Shown here one piece after another: positions 1-12,325 of a stretch of DNA of 64,000 bases (positions are counted from its first letter, which is position 1; every line of letters begins with the position of its first letter). The notes beneath the pieces were generated by a model. That model saw only the letters and a program-made list of their open reading frames with translations, was not told the DNA's origin and did no database searches. Made by a program: the position numbers and the translations under genes. Source of the stretch: Mimachlamys varia (taxonomy: Eukaryota > Mollusca > Bivalvia > Pectinida > Pectinidae); contig OX392542.1 of the NCBI GenBank assembly GCA_947623455.1, positions 12,345,625 to 12,409,624 on the forward strand, written 5' to 3'.

Positions 1-4
1 ACAT

Positions 5-235
5 TTAACGCGAAATCAGTTTCCTTGATTCGACGTCTCTCACACGTAGTTGCCATATATGTTTCATATTCAAAGATTTCGCCATAAAAGTCGGATGGAC
101 ATTAAACTGCTGGAAAGCAATTAACGACAGACTGGATGGTGGTCGTGGTATGGCGAATCGCAGCTTCTTAAGTTCCTCCACAATAACCTGGCCAACTGGT
201 TTATCCAATATACCCAGAACGATACGGTCGTTATG
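5..235 (-). other. Unidentified coding-like fragment
   Basis: An open frame on the - strand from 235 to a stop at 5-7. Its translation includes VGQVIVEELKKLRFAIPRPP, then SLSLIAFQQFNVHPTFMAKS, ending in ESRKLISR. G+C is higher than in flanking DNA and the composition is protein-like. There is a stop just upstream (236-238), no clear ATG and no strong splice acceptor. It may be a decayed gene or transposon fragment, or an exon with weak splice signals. I do not recognise the family. Confidence 0.25.
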
Positions 236-1059
236 TTAATACCATTTCGTTGATTAAAAACTTTCCTGGTACACAAATCCGCTTTGATATATAATATTGA
301 GATGACGGAAATATCATTCAAACTAATTGATATCTTTCCGCGTGTTTTTTTTTTTTTTTTGTTGTTGCGGATGTACAATATTCATGTTCTTCATATAACA
401 TTTCAAAATCATTTACAAAATCGTGTCCACATTAAATAAAAACCTTTGGTATGTCGTCGAAATCAACTTCTGAAATGTCTTGTTAAAAAAAGAACGATTT
501 GAGAGTTATTTCGGTCAATTGACATACTTTATAAAAAAATAACGTTTAAAATAAGAAAAAATTATATGCATGTATTGTTCAATAATTTTAGTTGTTTTTC
601 TTTGTATTCTTTACCGCTTTAGACGTACATGTTTTGTATCTTAGCTTTATTCTATTGAAATGGTTAATATTACGACACCCGATACGATAGGTGACTTCCG
701 AAGCAGTGTCTCTATAAACATATCTGGTAACATTTACAATGTTTGACTTGTTTGTAGCATTTGTTAATTAACCGGTTCTACCACAACAGAAACCTTAACT
801 ACACATGTTTTGTAGTGCGTTCATTTTTTTATCTCAGTTTGCACAGGACTATTTTCATTGTGAGAAGATACAGATTTGTTTCTACCGATTGTATGCTGGA
901 AAGACATACTAGTTTTTAGCATATTAACTTTTTAACATTTGAAAATTGACAAATGTATTTTTTTCACTAGTATTTTCAATTTCCTCCTGTTTTATGTTTT
1001 TTGTTTTATATGCAATATCTTTTTAATTCGTGGTTCTAATAAAGTATTTCTTAAAAAAC
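236..1059. other. A+T-rich intergenic DNA
   Basis: Contains a poly-T run (about 345-361) and short chance open frames. I see no gene or recognisable repeat. Confidence 0.5.
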
Positions 1060-1463
1060 GAGAATACAAAAACGACAACAAAACCATAATCCTAACTCAA
1101 AAACGATTAAACAAGAGGCAAACTATGAACAAAGGAAAGATATAGCACATAGAGACCCTCTTAAGAGTACAAGAGATAAAGACCATGTGGTCCGGAAGAG
1201 TAAGCGTCTTTTGCTTCATCGACGACCTGTCATGTAAATCTTTGTCACATCCAAGTTAACATCAAGTCATCAAAATGAGAACCGAGTCAGCATTATTATT
1301 CACAAAAGTAAATAAACTAATGAGCATACTAAACAAAGATGGCAACCATAAAACTTGCCCATATTTCTAATCAACCTGCATATCTTAATTCCTTGTGCTG
1401 TCACTTTGTTTGTCAGCTGTCGACATCGATCACGCAAATTTCAATAATTAGAGCAAGCCCTAG
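1060..1463 (-). repeat. DR-A dispersed repeat, near full length
   Basis: On the - strand it carries the family hallmarks CATCGACGAC (+ strand view), ATGAGAACCGAGTC and the terminal GCAAGCCCTAG, shared with the full copy at 9417-9841. It has no long ORF and no obvious terminal inverted repeat. The class is undetermined. Confidence 0.7.
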
Positions 1464-1503
1464 GCTTAAAAGAAAGCTGTACACGAATGTCCTGTAGACA
1501 CAT

Positions 1504-1618
1504 ACAAGAGAATAAGACCAGATGTTCCGGGAGAGTAAGCCTCTTCTATTTATCGACGACACCCGCCATGTAAATCTATGTCACATCCAAGTTGATATCA
1601 CGTCCCTGAAGTGAGGGA
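1504..1618 (-). repeat. DR-A dispersed repeat, partial
   Basis: Internal segment from CAAGAGAATAAGACCAGATG to the CATCCAAGTTGATATCACG region, colinear with other DR-A copies on the - strand. Confidence 0.65.
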
Positions 1619-1764
1619 AATAGTATATTTGTCATAAAAGTACTGGTTTATGAATAATACTTCAAATTCAATGTAGAAAACACAAAAATACATCAGAGAT
1701 TTAGGAACCGAAGTTAACAGCTAAATCAGGTAATATACAATATTTTTGATATTTGATATACAAT

Positions 1765-2250
1765 ACAATATTTGATATAGCGCCCTATCTAGCTTACATA
1801 AGCCACTCTAAAGCGCTTTACAGTACATAGATATACAATTCCTATACAATCAATACAATTAGCACATACAGTTCTATCATATTCAATTCTGAGGAGTTCG
1901 CAGGAGCTGCCTTATCGGGCGCTAACTACTTGTCCTATACCACCTGGCTAATATCTCCATATGTGTGCGTATGTATGCGTGTGTGCTGGAGATGAATTGT
2001 GTTCTGTTTGTAGTGGGACCGTGTTTCCAACGGCATCTTTTTTATAGTGCCACCACACTTGAATGCTACATCACAGATACTGCAACATCCACCCCAGACC
2101 ATTTTATACTCCATCTGGGTTATTGGAGTTGTGTGGGCAGGAGAAAAACACTTTCTCTGAATGTTCCATGAGTATGACGATTACGGGGATCGAACCCCGG
2201 CCGCCTGCATGGAAGGCCGAAGTGTTAACCACTCGACCAATCCGCCCATA
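1765..2250 (-). mobile_element. tRNA-derived SINE-like element
   Basis: On the - strand, 2248-2184 forms a tRNA-like head with an A-box-like GGTCGAGTGGTTAA and a perfect B box GGTTCGATCC. The far end (about 1840-1765) has an AAAGCGCTTTA ... GGGCGCTATAT tail, which recurs at 3776-3840. The acceptor stem does not pair, so this is not a functional tRNA gene. That head and tail belong to one element is an inference. Confidence 0.5.
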
Positions 2251-2413
2251 GGTAACACGTAGCATAGTAAAGATAACAATGAATATATTTTGTGTGGAAT
2301 ATATGAACATTTTATTTATTTTTTGTTGTTTTTTTTTATAAATCTTGACCATATCTTTTCTATACACTTTTTTTGTATTTTTCATACATGCTAGTATTGC
2401 ACATCACTATATA

Positions 2414-2560
2414 GACGACGAATGACACACATATGCAGCACCTTTTAAATTTATTAATAAATATAATATGCCGAAACATGAATTAAACCGCATCATACAG
2501 TCGTTTCGTCTTCCTAGGATTCTTCAGTGATGCTAGGGGCGAAAAGGTGGGAATAAAAAA
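2414..2560 (-). mobile_element. Hammerhead-bearing short repeat, copy A
   Basis: About 150 bp, related to the copies at 4017, 4453, 40016 and 54588. All share a CCCACCTTT-type start, a CGGCATA motif and, except in the most degenerate copy, a terminal CATATGTGTG-type block. Likely a Penelope-like element terminal repeat or a retrozyme. It has no ORF. Confidence 0.55.
2490..2533 (-). ncRNA. Type I hammerhead ribozyme motif, copy A (stem II decayed)
   Basis: On the - strand: stem I GCATCA, core CTGAAGA, stem II ATCC/AGAC around TAGGA, core GAAA, a very short stem III (A-C / G-T around GACT), cleavage triplet GTA, then stem I partner TGATGC. Stem I pairs perfectly; stem II has two mismatches. 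Very short stem III is known for hammerheads of Penelope-like elements. Confidence 0.55.
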
Positions 2561-2709
2561 ATTCTAGTTAATTGTTATAGAATAACATAAATGATTTTAT
2601 ATGGTCTTATTTTGTGAATGATTGTAACGTTACACTCTATTGCAAAACATGTTACTATACATCAGTTGTTAATAGAGAAATTATTTCATTTCCAGAGTTT
2701 TCTGGTATA

Positions 2710-2845
2710 TTGCCATGTAAATCTTTGTCGCATCCAAGTAATAATCAAGTTCCCAAAATGAGAACCGAATATCATTGCCAATCACAACAAGTAAACACAC
2801 ATATGAGCATACTCAAAAACGTCCATTTTATATCACTTACATTTA
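2710..2845 (-). repeat. DR-A dispersed repeat, partial
   Basis: Matches the middle of DR-A: GCCATGTAAATCTTTGTCGC, ATGAGAACCGA and CATACTCAAAAACGTCCA on the + strand. Confidence 0.6.
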
Positions 2846-4016
2846 CAGAATAGTATTATCATTATATCACAACATGGTGTTGTCTTCTACAAAGTGATGA
2901 TAAGTGCAAACGCCGTAAGTGCACATCATTAAGTGGTAAGGATCCAAACTATCTAGAAAGTTAACTTTGATTGGACCAGTTAAGGATTTTTACTACGTTG
3001 CAAAATACATATATAATCACATATTATCACTCATTGAAATTAATACCAGGGTCACAACATTAGGATCACAAGTTCACAATAAACCAACATATTGCCCTTG
3101 TGAACGGCGCTGAAAGTTATCTTCATTTCCTATAGGAGTAGACCTGACCTTTGAAAGCGTTCTCAAAAGTCTTTTTTTGCTTTTATTTGGAAAGTGACCT
3201 TTCCGTAAATCCTTTTGAAAACTAGTTTCGGTATTGCTCATCCGATATTTGATATCGGCATTCTCCATTGATATCCGGTACCGACGCCTCCTCAAATTTA
3301 TTCTGATTTATTTCCTGTGTTATTTAACTTTATGTATCCTGTTCTTTATTTGCATAATATACTGAACATAATCACAGACACCAGAATTTCTACTTCTGGA
3401 TTTTTGCATAATAGAGAAAAGATGCATTATAATCCTAACATATACCTCATTCTGTCGCACATTATTTGCAATATAGGGATAAATGATACCATTTTGCACA
3501 GAGAAAGAACTTGCAGCCGCCGTCAATGTTGCTATATACGTTACAACCTTGCATTTAGCCGTTACCTAAAACTAGGTATTACGTGCCTACTGGACTGGAA
3601 GATAATACCGTTGAAAGTGGCAATCGACTGCAATAAAAGATATTGTATTACCATAACATTACAATATGTTGAAACGGCAAGGTTGTACATTTTCTGTGCT
3701 TTTCAGTGAACCTTAGAAGTACATTCAATTCCCTTTCTCGATTCTGATTGAACTTTTCTATGCGATAGTTTAAGTTATTTGATATGGCGCCCTATTTTGG
3801 CTTCAATAAACCACTGAAAAGCGCGTTATAATACAAAAAGTGTATGAATCATAATTTAAATGAATACAATGAATACCATTTAAGGATTTTGCCGGCTTAT
3901 TGACCGTGTGATAAAAGTTAGTCCTCTGTCATCAGGTTAAACACGTATCATTTCGCAATACGTGGGTAAGTACGCTCTTGAGACGTATTTTTGTTTCCAC
4001 ATTAGTTTAAAAAATG
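2846..4016. other. Intergenic DNA with a SINE-tail fragment
   Basis: Mostly unique A+T-rich sequence. Positions 3776-3840 resemble the AGCGC-box tail of the SINE at 1765-2250 (GATATGGCGCCCTATTTTGG on the + strand). The open frame at 3317-3709 has no recognisable protein character. Confidence 0.45.
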
Positions 4017-4168
4017 TTTGATTTTCACCTTTCGTCGCCTTGCGTCAACGAAGAGTCCTAGGAGGAGGACGGAAAAACTTCATGATACAGTTAAATTCAT
4101 TTTTCGGCATACTGTATCTATAACTAAATTCAAAAGATGCAGCATATGTGTGTGTTACGTCATCTTTG
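4017..4168 (+). mobile_element. Hammerhead-bearing short repeat, copy B (degenerate)
   Basis: Colinear with copies A, C and D. The ribozyme region (4042-4088) keeps GAAGAGTCCTAGGA and GGAC, but the first core reads ACGAAGA instead of CTGAAGA, the loop is expanded and GAAA is disrupted. Catalysis is unlikely. Confidence 0.5.
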
Positions 4169-4452
4169 CTTTGTAGTGTAAATGGTCTTGCTTTAAATCT
4201 TTTATTTTATCCAAAGTGCAAATCCACGCCATCGTTACTATCCAGACGCTGTACATATATTTTATATGTTATTTGAATTACGTTTCCTCTTCAAATCCAT
4301 TAAACGACGATTTCGTAAGGCCGAAAACAAATTAATTTGTAGATACCTGATACACGGTATATATAAATGCATATTAAATCCCTAATTAATATGCTTTAAT
4401 GATAGGAGGTGGCAGACTCTGCTGGTGGGTTTTTTATTTATGTATTTTATTT

Positions 4453-4596
4453 GGGTTTTGATTCCCACCTTTCGGCCCCTAGCGTCCTAGGAGGACGAAA
4501 CAGCTGTATGGTGCTGTTTAATTCATTTTTTTCGGCATACTGTATATATTATTAAATGTAAAAGGTGCATCATATGTGTGCGTTACGTCATCTTTA
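4453..4596 (+). mobile_element. Hammerhead-bearing short repeat, copy C (core deleted)
   Basis: Same orientation as copy B, about 440 bp downstream of it. Around 4481-4514 the sequence runs AGCGTCCTAGGAGGACGAAA, so the CTGANGA core and part of stem I are missing. Flanking CCCACCTTTCGGCCCC, CGGCATACTGTAT and CATATGTGTG blocks are well kept. Confidence 0.55.
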
Positions 4597-5544
4597 TTGA
4601 TAGAACTACTAAATTGTGGTCCCATATTTTGATAAAACATTAAAAATTATGTTTCAGAAAGTACAATAGTTATCAAAGATATACATGTAGTTGAGGTGGG
4701 TGACACGTTAAAATAACCAACCCATATTTCTGATCTGATGTCTGGTTTGTAATAATCCATTCCGTTGTTACTTTAGCAGTATAAGATAGCTGTATTTCCA
4801 TTGTACACATTAATGCTTGATATACGTTTAATATATCTAAATGATTAATATTCAAGGCTGGCTGTTATACGATTGATGGAGTTTTAAGTGTATGATTCTT
4901 ATCTTTGATATCTTCATTTCAAATTAATTATGTATGCAGTGACATGTCTTCCTTTTACAGGATGAACACTGATCATGGCCAGATAGTTAAGAACACATTA
5001 TGTATGAGCAGGGATGTTTACGTCAGGTTTAAGTCTGATGTAATTACTTGTGATTAGCCCTTGTTCCCCTCATATACTCTACCTAAAGAACCAAGGACAG
5101 CGCACCTGTCTCCCGAACACATCTGGGGGAATATCAAATATAGTTGAAGAATACTATTATTAAATGTAAAGTTGTCAATTACATTAAATAATCTTTTTTT
5201 TCACACAAAGGAAAATGCCTTAATATACTTCATTGAGTTATCACATATTTGAAGTTCACAAAACCAATTCCAGTAATGGCATAGATAAGTATTAATTCAG
5301 TTGATAATAATAATGACGTCCTTTCTTGGGGGAAATATACGTGAAATGAATCAAAACATGTCAGATTGTACTGATAAAATATCCAAAATATCCAAATAAA
5401 TGCATTATACATCAACATATCCTCATATTTCCATTTCGATCTTGAACTCGTCTAACACAAAGACACCGTTTTATTCGAGTAATTCGTCGGCTCCTGTCCA
5501 ACTTAAACAACTACATAAACATTCAAGCTCACGTTTTTACTATA
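4597..5544. other. A+T-rich intergenic DNA
   Basis: I see no gene, RNA or repeat that I can support here; only short chance open frames. Confidence 0.5.
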
Positions 5545-5685
5545 CCTTTACTTGTACTTTTACGAGGGTCTCCATGTAAATTTTTCCTTTGTTCGTATTT
5601 TCCCTCTAGTTTAATCGATTTTTAGTTCGGATTATGGTTTTGTTGACGCTTTGATATCCTCTGATTGTTTTAGAATATTTTCTGA
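5545..5685 (+). repeat. DR-A dispersed repeat, 3' part
   Basis: Shows CTTGTACTTTTAC, TCTCCATGTAAATTTTTCC, TTTAATCGATTTT and GGTTTTGTTGACGCTTTG, matching the 3' third of the family. Confidence 0.7.
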
Positions 5686-6214
5686 TCAACTTCAGAACAA
5701 ATTGTTATGTTAGCTTTGACTTTCATCAGATGATATTGATCACGGTATTTTCAAGTACATGACAAATAATCTGTGACAGGTTTGAAGTTCTTTCAAGAAA
5801 GGGAATGTTCTTGGTCAGAAAATCTAAATTGTCGCGTTTATTGCAAAGCTGAATAGTAAGCTGTCCATTAGCTGTCCAGCAGTAAGTAAATATCGGGGTG
5901 AGCTGATGAAGTAGAAAAGTCTACTGTGTCCTTGATTACAAGATCAGAAGGGAAGATACTGATCGATTTGGTCAGCAAACATATTTTGTAATTTACAGAC
6001 ACTACACCGTAAATATAACTGAAAATGAAAATAAAAGACATGGTGGGTGTTTCTTTTACCAGTCCTAAAACTCAGCCATGTATAAAAAAAACAAAAACAA
6101 GTCAGTCAATCGAGGGGCATGGTTTCTCCCAATAAGTAATCGTAACAGACTGCTAGAAAATATTTCCTCCAAAGTCAACAAATATATTGCTAACCACAAA
6201 TTCAATCATTCATA

Positions 6215-9200
6215 CCTTATTAACACCAGGACAAACACCTCTATAGCATAAACTCGTAATGACAACATACACCACAGGATAAGCACAGGAAGTCATCCTA
6301 TATCACATCGTCGACCCACAGGGACAAAATACATTACAGTACAAACGCATGATGACATTACATATCACATCATCGACACACCAGGACAAAATACACTATA
6401 GTACAAACACATGATGACATTACATATATCACACCATCGAGACACCAGGACAAAATACACTATAGTAAAAACTTATGATGACATTACATATTACATCATC
6501 GATACACCAGGACAAAATACACTATAGTACAAACTTATGATGACATTACATATCACATCATTGACACACCAGGACAAAATACACTATCGTACAAACGTAT
6601 GATGACCTTACATATCACATCATCAACACACCAGGACAAAATACACTATAGTACAAACGCGTGATGACATTACATATCACATCATCGACACACCAGGACA
6701 AAATACACTATAGTACAAACATATGATGACATTACAAATCACATCATTGACACAACAGGACAAAATACACTATAGTACAAACATATGATGACCTTATATA
6801 TCACACCATTGACACACCAGGACAAAATACACTATAGTACAAACATATGATGACATTATATATCACATCATTGACACACCAGGACAAAATACACTATAGT
6901 ACAAACATATGATGACATTACATATCACATCATCGACACACCAAGACAAAATACACTATAGTACAAACATATGATGACATTACATGTCACATCATCGACA
7001 CACCAGGACAAAATACACTATAGTACAAACAAACGATGACCTAACATATCACTTCATTGACACACCAGGACAAAATACACTATAGTACAAACATATGATG
7101 ACCTTACATATCACATCATTGACACACCAGGACAAAATACACTATAGTACAAACATATGATGACATTACATATCACATCATTGACACACCAGGACAAAAT
7201 ACACTATAGTGCAAACATATGATGACCTTACATATCACATCATTGACACACCAGGACAAAATACACTATAGTACAAACGTATGATGACATTACATATCAC
7301 ATCATCGACACATCAGGACAAAATACACTATAGTACAAACGCGTGATGACATTACATATCACATCACCGACACATCAGGGCAAAATACACTATAGTACAA
7401 ACATATGATGACATTACATATCACATCATCGACACACCAGGACAAAATACACTATAGTACAAACGCGTGATGACATTACATATCACATCACCGACACACC
7501 AGGACAAAATACACTATAGTACAAACATATGATGACATTACATATCACATCATCGACACACCAGGGCAAAATACACTATCGTACAAACGTATGATGACCT
7601 TACATATCACATCATTGACACACTAGGACAAAATACACTATAGTATAAACATATGATGACATTACATATCCCATCATCGATACACCAGGACAAAATACAC
7701 TATAGTATAAACATATGATGACCTTACATATCACATCATCGACACACCAGGACAAAATACACAATAGTACAAACGCGTGATGACATTACATATCACATCA
7801 CCGACACACCAGGACAAAATACACTATAGTACAAACATATGATGACCTTACATATCACATCACCGACACACCAGGACAAAATACACTATAGTACAAACAT
7901 ATGATGACCTTACATATCACATCATCGACACACCAGGACAAAATACACAATAGTACAAACTTATGATGACATTACATATCACATCATCGACACACCAGGA
8001 CAAAATACACATTAGTACAAACTTATGATGACATTACATATCACATCATCGACACACCAGGACAAAATACACAATAGTACAAACTTATGATGACATTACA
8101 TATCACATCATCGACACACCAGGACAAAATACACAATAGTACAAACTTATGATGACATTACATATCACATCATCGACACACCAGGACAAAATACACTATA
8201 GTACAAACATATGATAACATTACATATCACATCATCGACACACCAGGACAAAATACACTATAGTGCAAACATATGATGACCTTACATATCACATCATTGA
8301 CACACCAGGACAAAATACACTATAGTACAAACGTATGATGACATTACATATCACATCATCGACACATCAGGACAAAATACACTATAGTGCAAACATATGA
8401 TGACATTACATATCACATCATCGACACACCAGGACAAAATACACTATAGTACAAACGCGTGATGACATTACATATCACATCACCGACACACCAGGACAAA
8501 ATACACTATAGTACAAACATATGATGACATTACATATCACATCATCGACACACCAGGGCAAAATACACTATCGTACAAACGTATGATGACCTTACATATC
8601 ACATCATTGACACACTAGGACAAAATACACTATAGTATAAACATATGATGACATTACATATCACATCATCGATACACCAGGACAAAATACACTATAGTAT
8701 AAACATATGATGACCTTACATATCACATCATCGACACACCAGGACAAAATACACAATAGTACAAACGCGTGATGACATTACATATCACATCACCGACACA
8801 CCAGGACAAAATACACTATAGTACAAACATATGATGACCTTACATATCACATCACCGACACACCAGGACAAAATACACTATAGTACAAACATATGATGAC
8901 CTTACATATCACATCATCGACACACCAGGACAAAATACACAATAGTACAAACTTATGATGACATTACATATCACATCATCGACACACCAGGACAAAATAC
9001 ACAATAGTACAAACTTATGATGACATTACATATCACATCATCGACACACCAGGACAAAATACACAATAGTACAAACTTATGATGACATTACATATCACAT
9101 CATCGACACACCAGGACAAAATACACTATAGTACAAACATATGATGACATTACAGATCACCGACACACCAGGACAAAATACACTATAGTACAAACTTATG

Positions 9201-9416
9201 ATAACATTACAGATCACCGACACACCAGGACAAAATACACTATAGTACAAACTTATGATGACATTACATATCACATCATCGACACACCAGGACAAAATAC
9301 ACAATAGTACAAACTTATGATGACATTACATATCACATCATCGACACACCAGGACAAAATACACTATAGTACAAACTTATGATAACATTACAGATCACCG
9401 ACACACCAGGACAAAA
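6215..9416. repeat. 62-bp satellite array, first block (about 50 units)
   Basis: The unit includes CACCAGGACAAAATACACTA, GTACAAAC and GATGACATTACATATCAC. Spacing of CCAGGACAAAA is 62 bp in most units. Some units near 9140-9410 lack about 12 bp (CAGATCACCGACAC variant). The first two or three units are degenerate. Marker variants recur 992 bp apart, showing a 16-unit higher-order duplication. Confidence 0.95.
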
Positions 9417-9841
9417 AGAAATATCAGAGAATACTTAAGCGTCAACAAAACTATAATCCGAATTCAAATTTGATTAAACTAAAGGCAAAATAGGAACAAA
9501 GGAATTATTTTCATGGAGACACAATAGAATAAGACCAGATGCTCCGAAAGAGTAAGCATATTCTGCTTCATCGACGACACCCGCCATGTAAAAATCCTGA
9601 AAATGAGAACCAAGTCATCATTGTCATCACAACAAGTAAGCACACTAATAAGCAAACTGAAAAACGTCCATCTTCATATCACACAAAGATACAGAATATT
9701 TCTCGATGAGATCAAGATGGCGAACATAAAACTTGCCCATAGTCTTAATTAACCTGCATCTCTCGAATCCCTGTGCCGAACGTTTGTTCGTAAGCAGTCG
9801 ACATCTGTCACGAAAATCTCGATAGTCCGAGCAAGCCCTAG
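9417..9841 (-). repeat. DR-A dispersed repeat, full-length copy inside the satellite
   Basis: A 425-bp insertion exactly between two satellite blocks (CCAGGACAAAA on the left, AATACACTA on the right), so its ends are well defined. On the - strand it begins CTAGGGCTTGC and ends near GTATTCTCTGATATTTCT. No clear terminal inverted repeat, no coding capacity, and an uncertain 2-4 bp target duplication in A-rich sequence. Confidence 0.8.
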
Positions 9842-10339
9842 AATAATACACTATTATAGTACAAACATATGATAATATTACATATCACATCATCAACACA
9901 CCAGGACAAAATACACTATAGTACAAACATATGATGACATAGCATATCACATCATCGACACACCAGGACAAAATACACTATAGTACTAACGTATGATGAC
10001 ATTACATGGCACATCATCGACACACCAGGACAAAATACACTATAGTACAAACGCATGATGACATTACATATCACATCATGGACACACCAGGACAAAATAC
10101 ACTATAGTACAAACATATGATGACATTACATATCACATCATCGACACACCAGGACAAAATACACTATAGTATAAACATATGATGACATTACATATCACCG
10201 ACACACCAGGACAAAATACACTATAGTATAAACGCATGATGACATTACATGTCATATCATCGACACACCAGGACAAAATACACTATAGGACAAACGCATG
10301 ATGACATTACATGTCACATCATCAACACACCAGGACAAA
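9842..10339. repeat. 62-bp satellite array, second block (about 8 units)
   Basis: Continues the same monomer after the DR-A insertion, ending at CCAGGACAAAATTC. Individual units differ, for example TAGCATATC and ATGGCACATC variants and one shortened unit. Confidence 0.93.
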
Positions 10340-10365
10340 ATTCATGTACATCATGACTTTAACAC

Positions 10366-11236
10366 AGTTGATTTTTGCGGCGCTACAGTAGGGTTATCCT
10401 AGATATGTGCGGCGCAACCGTAGGATTATCGTAGATATTTTCGGCGCCACAGTTAGGTTGTCATTGATACTTTCGGCCATACAGTAGGATTATCTTTGAT
10501 ATTTTCCGCGCCACAGTGAGGTTATCATTGATATTTTCAGCGCTACAGTTTGGATTTTGTTGATTTTCTCGGCGCTACTGTAACAGTAGTGTTATCATTG
10601 ATATTTTCGGCGCTATTGTGTAGTTATTGTTGATATTGTCGGCGCTATAGTAGGGTTATCGTTGATATTTGCGGCGCTACTATTTGGTTATCATTGATAT
10701 TATCGGCGCTACAGAAGGGTTATCACTGATATTTTCGGCGCTATTGTGTAGTTATTGTTGTTATTTTCGGCGCTTTTGTGTAGTTATTGTTGATGTTTTC
10801 GGCGTTTTTGTGTAGTTATTGCTGATATTTTCGGCGCTTTTGTGTAGTTATTGTTGATATTTTCGGCACTATTTTGTAGTTATTGTTGATATTTTCGACG
10901 CTATTGTATGGTTATCGTTGATATTTTCGGCGCTACTATTCGGTTATCGTTAATATTTTTCGGCGCCACTGTTGGGTTATCGTTGATATTTTTGGCGCTA
11001 CTATTCGGTTATCGTTGATATTTTTCGGCGCTACTGTTTGGTTATCGTTGATATTTTCGGCGCTACTATTCGGTTATCGTTGATATTTTTCGGCGCTACT
11101 GTTTAGTTATCGTTGATATTTTCGGCGCTACTGTTTGATTATCGTTGAAATTTTCGGCGCCTTACTAAGGATATTTGTGACATATTCGTTTCTTCTGTAT
11201 GGTTATCGTTGATATAATTGGCGCAACTGTATGGTT
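10366..11236. repeat. About 32-bp degenerate minisatellite
   Basis: The unit resembles GGTTATCGTTGATATTTTCG plus GCGCTACTATTC, repeated about 26 times with many substitutions. It starts within 30 bp of the satellite end. Each unit carries a CGGCGC or similar CpG-rich core in otherwise A+T-rich DNA. Confidence 0.9.
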
Positions 11237-12189
11237 TTTATTGCATTTGACTTATTTAAGACTAAATACGTAATGAAGAATGAGTTTCGAATCTATGGAA
11301 TCAAATATTGAATAAAACATTTCTCATATCCTATAAACTTGATTAAAAAATGAACTTAGTTAACGAATCGCAATATGACTTGAGCCCGCAATCCTTTCTC
11401 CGTTATAAATACTTTCTCACGAAGTAAAAACTGAAGTCCATCCGATTGGTCCAAACTATACTCCTTGTGGTATCTGTACATGTAAATTGCGTATATTCTA
11501 ATATTTATTTTAAATGTGATTGCATTTGGTATTGTAAATCGTTATATATGCAGTAAAAAGTAAACTACTTCTTATCTAATTAGCAGACCATGTTTTGTTA
11601 GCTGCAACTACTTCTGTGAGCACAAAGATAGGCAAAAGTTCTATTAGACATTAACAACATAAACACTCATTGCCCAGTTATTAGGGAGCAAGTATGCTTA
11701 CCACGTCAATGGAAGGGGCTGTATTGACTTGTAATCAAAGCATAATTATGTTTATTTTGCCCTAAAGTGGTCAATTTGAACTTTACAACGCACAAGGAAG
11801 TTATGAATTTTGATATCTATGAAGGTGTCAAAGAATGCAGCTTTATATATACCTATGAGAAGGCTAACCAGGCTAAAAACTACCGAACGAGTTATATAGA
11901 GTAGCAAGTTTAATCAACCGTAGTACAGTGTAATGTAGTTTTCTGTGATGTTCATCAAAGCTACAACTAAACAAGTAACAGAGAATGTTAGTATTCATCT
12001 ACACATACAGGTCGGATTTATAAATCTCGTATCTACCAAACACATAAGCTTTAGTACAAACAGTTGGGGTGCTTTAAAAATCGCTTAGCCACAAAGAAAC
12101 CTATGGTGATTGTATAAATGTTATGTTTGCTTTCATCTATAGTCATCGTGCCGCATATATTTTTATGCCTATTAATATATCATATGCCT
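11237..12189. other. Upstream intergenic DNA of HES
   Basis: Unique A+T-rich sequence with no recognisable gene or repeat. Distal regulatory elements could lie here, but I see no clear motif cluster. Confidence 0.4.
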
Positions 12190-12289
12190 AGTAAGTGTGC
12201 GATTCTCCCTGCTTTCTCACGCTCCACGAGTACGTGCCCCGACGTGAACAGTATCTCCGGGATCACGTCAGGTATTCAACAAGTATAGC

Positions 12290-12295
12290 CAGGTG
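12290..12295 (+). promoter_or_regulatory. E-box CAGGTG upstream of HES
   Basis: A class A E-box 36 bp upstream of the distal CSL site. In Drosophila E(spl) genes, proneural E-boxes pair with Su(H) sites. A hexamer like this is common by chance. Confidence 0.35.
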
Positions 12296-12325
12296 ATAAA
12301 ACTCAGGTAAGAAAAGGGGCGTGGC

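Noticed and set aside
2184..2248. tRNA gene on the - strand
   Set aside because: The B box is good, but the acceptor stem does not pair and the sequence runs into a SINE-like body.
3317..3709. 130-codon ORF
   Set aside because: Composition is typical of translated A+T-rich noncoding DNA, and an overlapping reverse frame is open too. No family recognised.
6215..10339. Possible CRISPR array
   Set aside because: Units are contiguous 62-bp monomers with no unique spacers, and the DNA is eukaryotic.
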